Positions 36,058 through 45,494 of a stretch of 52,074 nucleotides of DNA are shown here, one piece after another. The notes beneath the pieces were generated by a model. The model was not told the DNA's origin. It saw only the letters and a program-made list of their open reading frames with translations, and did no database searches. The stretch lies in assembly GCF_007997225.1 (NCBI RefSeq), contig NZ_VORM01000030.1, forward strand, positions 1 through 52,074, read 5' to 3'. Source of the stretch: Subsaximicrobium wynnwilliamsii (GTDB taxonomy: Bacteria > Bacteroidota > Bacteroidia > Flavobacteriales > Flavobacteriaceae). The number at the start of each line of letters is the position of its first letter. Position 1 is the stretch's first letter. Position numbers and translations under genes: made by a program.

Positions 36058-38457
36058 TTAGGAGTTAATGAAGATTTTTATGGCCTCTTCCATTGAGCCG
36101 GTTTTTTTATAAATTGCCATGATGGCATCGTTCTCTTTTCCATCAGTCAAGTAAGCTGCATATACCTCCTTCGGAACTTCAAGCCTGAAAACATTGCTCT
36201 CCCGACCAATTTTAATGAACATCTCGGTGTATTTGCGTGGCCCGGAGAGGTTGTTCTTGATGGATTTTAATTGGTTCAAATCGTGGCTTGAAAGGTTAAG
36301 CCGTTTGACCAGTTCATCATATCCTTTTTCATTGTTTAGGCTATAGATGACCTGGGTGTTTTCCAATATGCTTGCTGACGTTGAATTATTCGGTAGCTGG
36401 TTGATGGATTGCAGAATAATCCCAATTGCTCCGTTCTGTTTACGTATGGCTTGATAGTAGAATTCCACGCTTTCCAATACATTTTCAAACTTCAGTTGCT
36501 TTGCAAACTCATCAAAAAGTATGATACCTTTTTCAGCACGATTCTTCCAAATGGTTCTTTGGATTGCTGATTTAATCAGTTTCAACATTACAGACAGGAT
36601 TTCCTTGTTATCCTTGACTTCATCCAATTCAAAAACAATCAGTCGTTTGTCCTCAATTTTATAGGTCTGGTCTTCGCTCACTTCAAACAGAAAGCTATAT
36701 AGACCATCGCCGACGTATTCTGACATCACGTGTAAGAAGCTCGTGACATTGAAGTAGTCGGGATGGATTTTAAGATTGTCAAGAAGATCGTCTTGATTCG
36801 TTTCTATAAAGTTGTAGAAACCTTCCAAAGAATGATTTTCTGAGGTACTATCATAATAACATCGCAGTATTTTTTTGACGGAAACCGATTGTGCCTTGGT
36901 CACTTCCAAATCTGAAGCAAACAATTCAAACAGGAATACTGATAAATCTTCAAGACGTTCCGGTGTCAGGTCATTTTGATTGCTGATATAGAATGGATTA
37001 ATACCTAAGTTCTTTCCGCTTTCATAACGCAGGACTGTGTATTGTTCAGGATAGAGCTTTGCAAATTTAGTGTACGAGCCACCCAAATCGATAATAACTA
37101 AGCGAACGCCACTTTCAAAATATTGGCGTAATATGTTATTAGCCAAAAAGGATTTGCCCTCACCTGTTGGCGCGAAAATGGCAAAGTTTCGAGCCTTGAT
37201 GCGTTTCTTGCGTTCGTCCCAAACATCCTTCAGAACAGGGATGTTGTGTTCTCTATCATTGAAGATTATTCCTGTAGTATCCGATTTGTAATTGGTGTTA
37301 TTTATAAACAGGCAAAGTGCGTGTTTTAGATCTGTAACGTATAAATCGTTATTCGAAAAATTGGAAGAGAAGCAGCAGTAACTGTTGAGTATGTAATTCT
37401 TGCGTTCTTCGCCTCGCGGATAGTAGGGAATGATATCCAGTTCCTTGAATTCAGTTTTAATCTTTGAAGTTATTTTGTCCAATTCCTTCGCTTCCTTTGC
37501 CCAGTAAACAATATTGAGATGACCACGAATAATGCGTGCATTGTCATCGGCGTTGATCTGATCTAGGATGTGTTGAATTTTTTCAAGAACCACTTTATTT
37601 TGTGAACCAAAATTTGAACTTTTGTTCAGTTCCTCGATTTTTTTATCGAGCAGCTTGCGCCATTTTTGTTTATCGTCTAGATAGATAATCTGATTAACAA
37701 TATGATTTTCATTAAGCGTAAGCCCTAGACCATCAATAAACCCTTGATGAAACACAAAATCGTCTGAAGTGAATTTCTCATTGGTCTTGCTACTCTGTAC
37801 ACTTTCGCCAAAGCACAGTTCGCTATTGATGGCAAGGGCATCAAAATGGTTTTCGCCAATAGTGACGCTTTTTTTGTCTAGTATGATGTCGGTGTCAAAG
37901 CCTTCGTTGAATCCATTGAAATAGCCATTGGTCAACTGCTGAATCTGTTCCGCTATAAGCGGAAGGAATGCCATTTTTCTACTGTTATTTATAAAGGAAA
38001 CCGAATCGCTGACCGAGTTGGCGAAGCTCTTTATGTTATCATCCAGTTCCTGAATAATTCCCTTGGAAACCTTACGGAAGGGATTGATATATTTTGGATT
38101 GTTGAGCGATTTATTTTTAGTCAAAATGAAGAACAAATAGCACTTGTGCTCAATATGATCGCGACCTTTGAAATGCTCGTGTGTGGCTTTTTCTAAAAAG
38201 GTTTTATTGGGAAGTTGTTCTGAAGAATAAGATTTCTTCAAGTAGATGTCCTGTTTGTGAACCACAGTTCCCACAGGCAAGGATTTCAAAGCTTGAAACC
38301 AGGCACCGTGCATATCTTCAAAATCCTTTTCGGATAAGGAATAGATTTCTGGCAGATTTCCTTCATAGCACAAGATTACATTGCCATTGTTGGCAAACAA
38401 GATATTGTCTTGAATATCCGCAATGGGTTGATATGCCGAAAGGTTAATCTTGTTCAT
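36058..38457 (-). CDS. traG: TraG family conjugation ATPase (VirB4-like)
   Basis: The 799-residue protein is the energising ATPase of the secretion channel. It has Walker A APTGEGKS (429-436, K435) and Walker B ILFDE (D649-E650), plus the long N-terminal region that contacts the membrane complex. The length is normal for the family. Its start overlaps traF by 14 bases. Confidence 0.95.
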   Translation of the reverse strand: MNKINLSAYQPIADIQDNILFANNGNVILCYEGNLPEIYSLSEKDFEDMHGAWFQALKSLPVGTVVHKQDIYLKKSYSSEQLPNKTFLEKATHEHFKGRDHIEHKCYLFFILTKNKSLNNPKYINPFRKVSKGIIQELDDNIKSFANSVSDSVSFINNSRKMAFLPLIAEQIQQLTNGYFNGFNEGFDTDIILDKKSVTIGENHFDALAINSELCFGESVQSSKTNEKFTSDDFVFHQGFIDGLGLTLNENHIVNQIIYLDDKQKWRKLLDKKIEELNKSSNFGSQNKVVLEKIQHILDQINADDNARIIRGHLNIVYWAKEAKELDKITSKIKTEFKELDIIPYYPRGEERKNYILNSYCCFSSNFSNNDLYVTDLKHALCLFINNTNYKSDTTGIIFNDREHNIPVLKDVWDERKKRIKARNFAIFAPTGEGKSFLANNILRQYFESGVRLVIIDLGGSYTKFAKLYPEQYTVLRYESGKNLGINPFYISNQNDLTPERLEDLSVFLFELFASDLEVTKAQSVSVKKILRCYYDSTSENHSLEGFYNFIETNQDDLLDNLKIHPDYFNVTSFLHVMSEYVGDGLYSFLFEVSEDQTYKIEDKRLIVFELDEVKDNKEILSVMLKLIKSAIQRTIWKNRAEKGIILFDEFAKQLKFENVLESVEFYYQAIRKQNGAIGIILQSINQLPNNSTSASILENTQVIYSLNNEKGYDELVKRLNLSSHDLNQLKSIKNNLSGPRKYTEMFIKIGRESNVFRLEVPKEVYAAYLTDGKENDAIMAIYKKTGSMEEAIKIFINS

Positions 38458-38728
38458 AATCGAAGCCTGAATTTCTTTTGTTACTTATGATTCTTGGGAA
38501 GGCTTTGGCCATTTGAAAAAGTTGTGGGTTTTGGTTGATTCTTGTTAATGCGATATATAAGCCAGCATTAAATATTAAAATACCTATAACCATCCCGAAG
38601 CTGAATGAGAAGATGATGACCAGGAGTGAAACAAGTATGGCAACCATCATCAAAGCAAACAGGGAAATAGGCAGCCCAAAAATGACTGCCCGTTTCCTAA
38701 TGTTTTTATAGATCTCAAATCGCTTCAT
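38444..38728 (-). CDS. traF: Conjugative transposon protein TraF (DUF4133)
   Basis: A 94-residue protein with two membrane segments (about 16-60) and basic ends, as in DUF4133/TraF, comparable to VirB3. It overlaps traE by one base and traG by 14 bases, so the three are translationally linked. Confidence 0.88.
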   Translation of the reverse strand: MKRFEIYKNIRKRAVIFGLPISLFALMMVAILVSLLVIIFSFSFGMVIGILIFNAGLYIALTRINQNPQLFQMAKAFPRIISNKRNSGFDYEQD

Positions 38729-39015
38729 TAAACTACGATTGAAATCAGATAAGTAAATATGCCTACCACTGCGCCAGCAATAAGAACAAATACAAGTACT
38801 CGTGTTATTCCTTTTTTGAGATCTGCATTCTCCCCAAAGAAATGTCCGGCATTAAATAGAAAGCCAACAAGAAAGATTACCCCTAGAATGATAGGAAATA
38901 TGGATCTGATAGTATTAGCAACATCATCAACGGAATCTTCGATTCCTCCAATTTGTGCAAATAGCGTAGTGGATAACAGTGACAGAAATGTTGCCAAATA
39001 GAGTGATTTTTTCAT
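38728..39015 (-). CDS. traE: Conjugative transposon protein TraE (DUF4134)
   Basis: A 95-residue protein with a signal segment (LATFLSLLSTTLFAQ) and two further hydrophobic segments, the DUF4134/TraE plan, comparable to a VirB2 pilin-like subunit. It is the first gene of the visible transfer operon. The upstream genes traA-D found in complete elements are not present; instead a plus-strand amidase gene begins at 39204. Confidence 0.88.
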   Translation of the reverse strand: MKKSLYLATFLSLLSTTLFAQIGGIEDSVDDVANTIRSIFPIILGVIFLVGFLFNAGHFFGENADLKKGITRVLVFVLIAGAVVGIFTYLISIVV

Positions 39016-39203
39016 AACGGAAAGTTTAGATTATTGATTCGTTTTCGTTATTGGAAATTTACATATATTTGTTTATAAATTACTGAAAATCAATTATTTG
39101 TGAGTAAAATATTGTTAGATATAGTTTGGGTTCGGTTGTTATTATTTGGCATCAAAATTTATGGAAATTGGACTTGCAGTTGGTCATAACCTGAAAATTG
39201 AAA

Positions 39204-39845
39204 ATGAAAAAAGTTCTGAAAAACGTCAGTTTTGTCTTTTTGCTTCTAAAAATGTGTATCGTTTTTGGACAAGAATCAGCAACTCAAAAACGAATTGTAA
39301 TTGATGTTGGACACGGTGGAAAAGATTCTGGTGCAATTGGTATAAATGGCATTCAAGAAAAAGATGTTGTACTCGATATTGCTTTGGAAATTTTGAAGTT
39401 AAACGAAAATTCAGAAATGCCACTTGATATCTATTTGACGAGATATAGCGATACGCTTATTTCTTTAACCGATAGGAGCAAATTGTCCAAAGCTTTGGAA
39501 GCAGATATTTTTATTTCTTTGCATTGCAATCATTCAGATAATCCAAGCGCTAGAGGGATTGAAGTTTATGTGGCCAATGCCACTTCAAAATACTCAGAGA
39601 TAGCCGTTTGGTTTGCTTTTCAATTGCAAGATGCGTTCAGAGAACAATTGGGTTTTGAGAGTAGGGGTGTGAAGTTTGCGAATTTTCAGGTGTTGAGGGA
39701 AACTGTTGATTATTGTCCTTCCGTGCTTTTGGAATTCGGGTTTTTATCGTCTTATGATGAGGCAATATATTTGACTAAAGGAGAAAAACAAAGTGGTATT
39801 GCGCTTGTGGTTCTCAAATCCATTATTAAAATTTTACAATTTTGA
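39204..39845 (+). CDS. N-acetylmuramoyl-L-alanine amidase
   Basis: With ATG at 39204 the protein has a signal segment (SFVFLLLKMCIVFGQ). It contains an Amidase_3 domain: VIDVGHGGKDSG with zinc-binding His, SLHCNHSD with the second His, and a late LLEFGFLSS segment with the catalytic glutamate. It cleaves the bond between muramic acid and the peptide stem and could open the wall for channel assembly. Similar amidases occur in Bacteroidota conjugative elements. It is transcribed away from the tra operon. Confidence 0.88.
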   Translation: MKKVLKNVSFVFLLLKMCIVFGQESATQKRIVIDVGHGGKDSGAIGINGIQEKDVVLDIALEILKLNENSEMPLDIYLTRYSDTLISLTDRSKLSKALEADIFISLHCNHSDNPSARGIEVYVANATSKYSEIAVWFAFQLQDAFREQLGFESRGVKFANFQVLRETVDYCPSVLLEFGFLSSYDEAIYLTKGEKQSGIALVVLKSIIKILQF

Positions 39846-39904
39846 CAGAGTTTTATATTAAGGTTATTTGTTGTTTGAAGGAATTATTTAAGTCAACTTA
39901 TAGT

Positions 39905-39982
39905 ATAGTTGTAACTATCTTCAAGAAGATACCTGAAAATTACTTGTAATTATTTTGATAAGGATTTTAAAATTGCAATTTT
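39905..39982. promoter_or_regulatory. Two palindromes upstream of the XRE-led operon
   Basis: ATAGTT-GT-AACTAT (39905-39918) and AAAATTGCAATTTT (39969-39982) are perfect palindromes in the spacer before the XRE gene. XRE-type repressors usually bind such dyads, so these may be operators. The evidence is only symmetry and position, and AT-rich DNA makes chance palindromes common. Confidence 0.3.
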
Positions 39983-40038
39983 GTAATGGCATAACTCAAA
40001 TAACTGATTTTTTAGTGAAAAGTATGCTAATACTTAAA

Positions 40039-40046
40039 TATATTTG
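40039..40046 (+). promoter_or_regulatory. Candidate -7 box of the five-gene operon
   Basis: TATATTTG matches TAnnTTTG and ends 19 bases before the ATG of the XRE gene at 40065, a suitable position for the promoter of the whole block to 45492. Confidence 0.4.
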
Positions 40047-40064
40047 TGTTTTAGGTTAATATTT

Positions 40065-40268
40065 ATGTCAGCATCGAGCAATTATAATCGGATAAAGCAA
40101 GTTCTCGTGGAAAATAATAAATCCAACAAGTGGTTAGCAGAAAAACTAAAAATGAGTGAAACTACAGTTTCAAACTGGTGCACTAATAATCGACAACCAT
40201 CTTTACCAACGTTATTTAAAATAGCAAGTGCTTTAGAAATTAGTCCTAAAAACTTAATTAACGCATAG
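40065..40268 (+). CDS. Small XRE-family transcriptional regulator
   Basis: The 67-residue protein starting at 40065 is nearly all helix-turn-helix: NKWLAEKLKMSETTVSNW, then NRQPSLPTLFKIASALE. A TTG upstream (40044) would only add seven residues. It is the first gene of a compact operon: its TAG (40266-40268) overlaps the GTG start of the next gene by one base. It probably controls expression of this block, like C-proteins of restriction-modification systems. Confidence 0.85.
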   Translation: MSASSNYNRIKQVLVENNKSNKWLAEKLKMSETTVSNWCTNNRQPSLPTLFKIASALEISPKNLINA

Positions 40269-42613
40269 TGAGTAAAACTGAAGAAATACAAGCCAAATTA
40301 CTTTTAGCGATACAAAGTGTTCCGCCTAATTTGGATGACATATTGTTTTTATCTAGAGAACTAGCGAAACAAGATCCTCATAATCAAAGGTTTTATATAG
40401 ACGCTAAAACACTAATTCATCTTGGTAGGGATAGTATCAAAGATCATTCTACAGCTTTACTTGAATTAGTGAAGAATAGTTATGATGCTGACGCAACTAA
40501 AGTGGATATTGAAATTTTTTCAGAGACTAAAGATTTAATTCGAGTTGCTGATAACGGTTTTGGTATGACATCTGATGAGCTGAAAAACAGTTGGTTGCGA
40601 ATTGGCTATTCTGGTAAACGTGTTTCTACAAAAAGTAAGTTAGGTCGTCGTAAAACTGGAGAGAAAGGAATTGGACGTATATCAACTGATAGATTAGGTT
40701 CTATACTTGAATTAAGAACTAAATCAAAAAATGATAAACTAACAGGACTAAAAGTAAATTGGGATGATTTTGATGTAGAAGGAAAATCTCTTTCAGACAT
40801 TAGAGTAGAAATATTTGAACCTAGTGAAATCAGCCTTCCTGTTAAAGATGGTAAACCATCAGCTACTGGAACTGAAATTATTATTGAAAGACAAAGGCAA
40901 CCTTGGTCAAAACTAAATATTGAGAATTTACAGCAAGAGCTATCTGCTCTTACACCGCCATTTGAAGATGTTCAAGACTTCAAAATATCTCTCGTTAACG
41001 ATATATATCCTCTACCATCCGAAGAAATTAATTCAAATTATTTAAATGCTGCGGAAATTAAAATAGAAGCTTATTACCCAGGTACTGGTTCAGAAATTAT
41101 TTATACTTATTGGGACAAGTATAATGGTAAAGAAGTGATAGAGAAAATAGAATGGTCAAATTTATTAACTCGAACCGGAATGGATACTAGTAATTTGATT
41201 GATAACCAAATTAGGTCGGGTTCTATGACTATAAAGCTATATTTCTTTTTGAGAGAAGGTGCTTCGGTTAAAGATTTAGATTTTAATTTAACAAAGCTTA
41301 GAGAATTTCTAGATAACAATGCTGGTATTAAAATATATCGTGATAGGATAGTTGTAAAACCTTACGGTTTTCCAAGCTCTCAATTTGGTTATGACTGGTT
41401 AGGTTTGGCAGATAGGAAGGCGAAAGATCCTGCTGGTATCAGTAGGTCAAAAAATTATAGTGTAACGCCTAATCAATTGGTTGGTGCTGTTTTTATAGCT
41501 AGAGATTCAAATATTGAATTGGCTGATAGTGCAGCGCGAGAAGGACTTGTAGAGTCAGAAGCATTTTATGACCTTAAGAGTTTAGTAATGGGTACTGTAA
41601 ATATGTTGGAATCTTACAGAACTAAACTAATTCCAAAAATAAATGAAGCAAAAAGAAAATCTCGAACTAAAGAGTCGCGTACAGAACGTATTATTAAAGC
41701 ATTAAATAGTGTAGAGAAAGATCTTTACTCAATTAATCTAGAAATTCAGAATAATACGGATATAAAAACCCATCTAAAGGAAAGAGTTCAAAAAAACATA
41801 AATCAATTAAGTGGTACGACAGATAAAGTTGAAAAAACAATAACAGAACTATTAAACTGGAACAGAACACTTAGTGGGTTAGCTACAATAGGTATATCAT
41901 CAGCAGTTTTTGGGCACGAAACTGAAGGTTCTATAACTCAATTAAAAGGTTCTGTTATGGCTGCAAAACTCGCTTTGTCGAGAAAGGATCCTAACGTTGA
42001 AGAAGCTCTTAATGAAATCGCGAAAGCAGTCACTTCTTCCACAAAGGTAGCAGCTTGGGGTGCTTACGCTCTAACTCGCGTTCAAAGAGAAAAAAGGAGC
42101 AAAAAAGATGTCAATATTGGAAAAATCATTAATTCAGTCGTTAATGAATTAGAACCTGCATACAGAGCTGCCTCAATTACATTAAATATGAATCTAAAGG
42201 ATGTTTATACCTATACTTATCAAATGGACATTGAGACGTTATTGATAAATCTAATGACCAATGCCTATACTGCTGCAACAAATAAATCTGGAAAAAGGGT
42301 TATAAATATTCAGTTGATAGAAGAAGATTTAAAAGAATCAAAGAGACTAGTAGAGAATGGGTATGCACTAATAATTTCAGATTCAGGACCAGGTGTGTCT
42401 AAAGAATATGAGCATCGTTTATTCGAACCACTATTTTCAACGAAGGTTAATCCTAGTATGGGGAGTAAAAGTATAGGAACAGGTTTAGGCTTAACAGTAG
42501 TTAATTCTATTGTTCAAGATTTAAATGGTAAAATTACTTTTGATAAAGATCCAGAATTAAAAGGAGCTAGATTCAAAATATGGTTGCCTAAAGAGAGAAA
42601 AACAATTATTTAA
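40268..42613 (+). CDS. Dual GHKL ATPase protein, MORC/Hsp90-like plus histidine-kinase-like
   Basis: The 781-residue cytoplasmic protein has two GHKL nucleotide-binding domains. N-terminal: E66...N70...D73 (LLELVKNSYDADA), D95-NGFGM and GEKGIGRIST (about 131-140), as in Hsp90/MutL/MORC ATPases. C-terminal, about residues 620-775: LINLMTNAYTAA, ISDSGPGV and GTGLGLTVV, as in histidine kinases. Between them lie a coiled coil (about 460-530) and FGHETEGS with H550 placed like the phospho-acceptor H-box. No membrane segment exists, so the input is cytoplasmic. The downstream gene encodes a receiver. GHKL ATPases of the MutL/MORC class are known in prokaryotic restriction-modification loci; this two-headed form with an H-box is not one I can name. 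Confidence 0.85.
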   Translation: MSKTEEIQAKLLLAIQSVPPNLDDILFLSRELAKQDPHNQRFYIDAKTLIHLGRDSIKDHSTALLELVKNSYDADATKVDIEIFSETKDLIRVADNGFGMTSDELKNSWLRIGYSGKRVSTKSKLGRRKTGEKGIGRISTDRLGSILELRTKSKNDKLTGLKVNWDDFDVEGKSLSDIRVEIFEPSEISLPVKDGKPSATGTEIIIERQRQPWSKLNIENLQQELSALTPPFEDVQDFKISLVNDIYPLPSEEINSNYLNAAEIKIEAYYPGTGSEIIYTYWDKYNGKEVIEKIEWSNLLTRTGMDTSNLIDNQIRSGSMTIKLYFFLREGASVKDLDFNLTKLREFLDNNAGIKIYRDRIVVKPYGFPSSQFGYDWLGLADRKAKDPAGISRSKNYSVTPNQLVGAVFIARDSNIELADSAAREGLVESEAFYDLKSLVMGTVNMLESYRTKLIPKINEAKRKSRTKESRTERIIKALNSVEKDLYSINLEIQNNTDIKTHLKERVQKNINQLSGTTDKVEKTITELLNWNRTLSGLATIGISSAVFGHETEGSITQLKGSVMAAKLALSRKDPNVEEALNEIAKAVTSSTKVAAWGAYALTRVQREKRSKKDVNIGKIINSVVNELEPAYRAASITLNMNLKDVYTYTYQMDIETLLINLMTNAYTAATNKSGKRVINIQLIEEDLKESKRLVENGYALIISDSGPGVSKEYEHRLFEPLFSTKVNPSMGSKSIGTGLGLTVVNSIVQDLNGKITFDKDPELKGARFKIWLPKERKTII

Positions 42614-42617
42614 AATT

Positions 42618-43277
42618 ATGAGTAAAATTGCCATTATTGATGACGATAAATCACAGAGAGAAACTTTAAAGTCAATTTTAAAGTCTCATTTATATAATCT
42701 AGAATCAAACCTTGAGGTAATTGATACTTTCCCTTTTCCTGATGATTTGATTTATGAATACAATGAATGGATTGAGCAAAACGAAATTGTATGCTTAATA
42801 TTTGATGAACAAATGCACAATGATTCCGAGGAGAATAGTGAACCAGTTGGCTATCGTGGTAATCAATTGGTTATGGAAATTAGAAAAACCTATAAAGATA
42901 TTCCTATCTATGTTATTACATCTCATAAAAACGATGATGATTTGCAAGCAAAATTTAGTGAGTTTGAAGATATTATAGGTAGGGAAGAGTTTATTTTAGA
43001 TGGAGAGAAATATGTTAAAAGATTCCTACGTGCTAGTCAAGGTTTTCTTGAAGAGCATATATCCGAACTTTCTGAATTAAAAGAACTATCAGAATTGGTG
43101 GCATCAGGTAAAAGCAGTGATGAAGATTTAGTAAAACTTAAGGCTTTACAGCTTAAGCTTAATATAACATTAGATAGTAGTTTAGGCGAAAGAAAAGATT
43201 GGCTAGATGATTACGAGTCTAAAATTCAATTTCTTGAGAAATTACAGAAGAAGATAGAAAATAAAATCACAGAGTAA
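42618..43277 (+). CDS. Receiver-domain protein (response-regulator-like)
   Basis: The 219-residue protein starts with a receiver fold: MSKIAIIDDDKSQRE gives the acidic D8-D9, IVCLIFDEQM gives the phospho-acceptor D63, and YVITSHK supplies the threonine/serine position. The C-terminal 80 residues are helical and highly charged, with no DNA-binding domain seen. It lies four bases after the dual-ATPase gene. Its stop overlaps the HNH gene start by one base (TAATG). It is the likely phosphorylation partner of H550 and could pass the signal to the nuclease or methylase. Confidence 0.8.
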   Translation: MSKIAIIDDDKSQRETLKSILKSHLYNLESNLEVIDTFPFPDDLIYEYNEWIEQNEIVCLIFDEQMHNDSEENSEPVGYRGNQLVMEIRKTYKDIPIYVITSHKNDDDLQAKFSEFEDIIGREEFILDGEKYVKRFLRASQGFLEEHISELSELKELSELVASGKSSDEDLVKLKALQLKLNITLDSSLGERKDWLDDYESKIQFLEKLQKKIENKITE

Positions 43278-43903
43278 TGAACTGGAGATTAATTGTAAAA
43301 GATAAAACAAAACAGCCTAAAGAAGGTAGTTACTCAGATTGGAAAGAACAGATTGCAAAAGAATGTAATTATCAATGTATTTATTGTTCAATTAATGAAG
43401 CGCAGTTTGGTGGTATTGACCATTATCATATAGAGCATCATAAGCCTAAGTCTATTTCTAGATTTAAAAGTTTAGAGGATGATATATGTAACCTATTTTA
43501 TTGTTGTCCAATTTGTAATAGATTTAAAAGTAATGATTGGCCAAATGATGCAGATGATTTAAACATAGCCTGTTATCCAGATCCATCCGAATATGATTAT
43601 TCAGAACTATTCGATATAAGTTCTGATAATTATAAAGTTTATGGAATATATGTGAGTACTAAGTATATGACTGAGCGATTATATTTGAACAGACCTCAAT
43701 TATTATATGAAAGAAGAGAATCATTTCTAAGAGATAGAGAACAAAAAGCTCTAGAAGCTATTGATGAATTATTAGAGAAATTAAATAATAATGAAGACTT
43801 TGATATGCTGAAAGAGTCTTCAAGAGCAGTAATTGACTTGAATAAAACGATACAAAAGCGTAGTAAAATACGTCCATATAAACTAGCTGAAATTAGAAAG
43901 TGA
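43277..43903 (+). CDS. HNH endonuclease (retron-HNH/PtuB-like)
   Basis: A 208-residue protein. It has a zinc knuckle pair C34xxC37 and C77xxC80 enclosing an HNH core (DHYHIEHHKPKS, E53-H54-H55, with downstream N). This fits the TIGR02646-like HNH nucleases found in retron and Septu-type systems. It probably nicks or cuts DNA. No reverse transcriptase accompanies it here. It overlaps the receiver gene by one base and the methylase gene by four bases (GTGA). Confidence 0.85.
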   Translation: MNWRLIVKDKTKQPKEGSYSDWKEQIAKECNYQCIYCSINEAQFGGIDHYHIEHHKPKSISRFKSLEDDICNLFYCCPICNRFKSNDWPNDADDLNIACYPDPSEYDYSELFDISSDNYKVYGIYVSTKYMTERLYLNRPQLLYERRESFLRDREQKALEAIDELLEKLNNNEDFDMLKESSRAVIDLNKTIQKRSKIRPYKLAEIRK

Positions 43904-45492
43904 ATAAAAAAAACTCAGGATCATATTATACACCTATTCGGTTGGCAAATTTCATTGCAGATTATTGTCTTGAAAATTTTGATCAAAACAATATTTCTAT
44001 TTTAGAACCAAGTGTAGGAGATGGTAATTTTGCAGCAGCAATTTCTAATAATATTCAATTAAATAGATTTCAAAATACAACTCTTACCATAGTTGAAAGA
44101 GAGCTGGATGAATTAAATAAAGCAATAGATAGATGTAATCCGCAAGTTAATCTTAATTCTATCCCAAGCGACTATTTAGATTTTCATAATTCCGATGATA
44201 ATTTTTATTCTTTGATAATTGGAAATCCACCTTACATAAAAAGTACATTGCTCTCAGATGAACAAAAACACCTCTGTAAATCAATTCATATTGATAGTGG
44301 GTTAAAAGACAAAAAAATTAATAATATATGGACAGCATTTTTAGTTAGTGCTATTCAAAAAATAGAGAATAATGGTGTTATCGCATTTGTTCTTCCCTTA
44401 GAATTACTTCAGGTAAAGTTTTCAGAAGAAATTAGAGACTTACTGAAATCAAGTTTTGAAAGACTCGAAGTGTTTATGTTTGATGAATTGCAATTTCAAG
44501 AATGTAAAGGACAAGATACGGTGTTAATAGTAGGATATAATCAGCATCAAGTACAAGGCACTTATTACACTACGGTAGGAAGTATCGAAGAATTAGAGAA
44601 TAGAAGTTTTACATTGATGCAAAATATTTCTGTGTCTGAATCAAATACCAAATGGACACATCATTTCTTGTCACCAGATGAACATCACTTCTTAGAGAAT
44701 TTAAAATCTAAACTAGATTTAACAACTCACTATGTGGATAATAAAGCCGGTATAGTTACAGCTGCTAATGATTATTTCATAGTCAATGATGAAGTTGTCA
44801 CTAAAAATAGACTAAGATTCTACTCTAAACCTATTGTTCAAAAGGGATTTTACGTAAATGGTTCTGTTACATTTGAAGATGAAGATTTTAATAAATTAGT
44901 TGAAGATGACAAACCAGCTTATCTCTTAGATTTTAATAGGGCCAATCCAGATAAATTATCTAAAAGTGTTTTATGTTATTTGGATATAGGAACCGAAAGA
45001 AAATTAGAAACTAGATTTAAATGTCGCCAAAGAAAACATTGGTATCAAGTTCCTAATATAGCAAAGCAATCAGAAGCTTTCTTTTTCAAAAGAGCGCACG
45101 AATATCCAAAACTACTAAAGAATAACGCAGAAGCTTATGTGACAGATAGTGCTTATATGGTTGAATCAAAAGAAGGATATAATATTGAAAATATTATATT
45201 TTCATTTTATAATTCTTTGACACTTGCATTTGCCGAGTTAGAAGGTCGCTATTATGGTGGTGGAGTATTGGAAATAACACCAAATGAATTTAGATCATTA
45301 CCATTACCATATGAGGTAGTCCAAGACTTTGAACAATATAGAAATGACTTTAAGAATAAAAAAAGTATTGAGGATATCCTGGTTAAATATAATTTTAAGA
45401 TTTTAAATTCTGCTTTGGGCTTGAATATAGAAGAAATAGAAAGAATCGAAGCTATTAGAAAAAAGTTAGTTGCTAAGAGAATGAAAAAATAA
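43900..45492 (+). CDS. N6-adenine-type DNA methyltransferase (Eco57I-like)
   Basis: The 530-residue protein has GSYYTP at the N-terminus, SAM motif I ILEPSVGDGNF (about 34-44) and catalytic motif NPPY (109-112), the signature of gamma-class N6-adenine methylases such as Eco57I. The C-terminal 300 residues would hold the target recognition region (YYGGGVLEITPNEFRSLPLP is typical). GTG at 43900 overlaps the HNH gene by four bases. It is the last gene of the operon. Methylation of a specific site would protect host DNA from the HNH nuclease, but that pairing is inferred from context. Confidence 0.88.
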   Translation: MNKKNSGSYYTPIRLANFIADYCLENFDQNNISILEPSVGDGNFAAAISNNIQLNRFQNTTLTIVERELDELNKAIDRCNPQVNLNSIPSDYLDFHNSDDNFYSLIIGNPPYIKSTLLSDEQKHLCKSIHIDSGLKDKKINNIWTAFLVSAIQKIENNGVIAFVLPLELLQVKFSEEIRDLLKSSFERLEVFMFDELQFQECKGQDTVLIVGYNQHQVQGTYYTTVGSIEELENRSFTLMQNISVSESNTKWTHHFLSPDEHHFLENLKSKLDLTTHYVDNKAGIVTAANDYFIVNDEVVTKNRLRFYSKPIVQKGFYVNGSVTFEDEDFNKLVEDDKPAYLLDFNRANPDKLSKSVLCYLDIGTERKLETRFKCRQRKHWYQVPNIAKQSEAFFFKRAHEYPKLLKNNAEAYVTDSAYMVESKEGYNIENIIFSFYNSLTLAFAELEGRYYGGGVLEITPNEFRSLPLPYEVVQDFEQYRNDFKNKKSIEDILVKYNFKILNSALGLNIEEIERIEAIRKKLVAKRMKK

Positions 45493-45494
45493 CT

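Noticed and set aside
40268-43277. Detocs-type two-component defence
   Set aside because: A kinase-receiver pair is present, but the nucleosidase/hydrolase effector of Detocs is absent and the kinase has an additional GHKL domain and no recognised repeat sensor.
43277-43903. Retron assignment because of the retron-type HNH protein
   Set aside because: No reverse transcriptase or msr/msd-like RNA region lies near. The gene is embedded between a receiver and a methylase.
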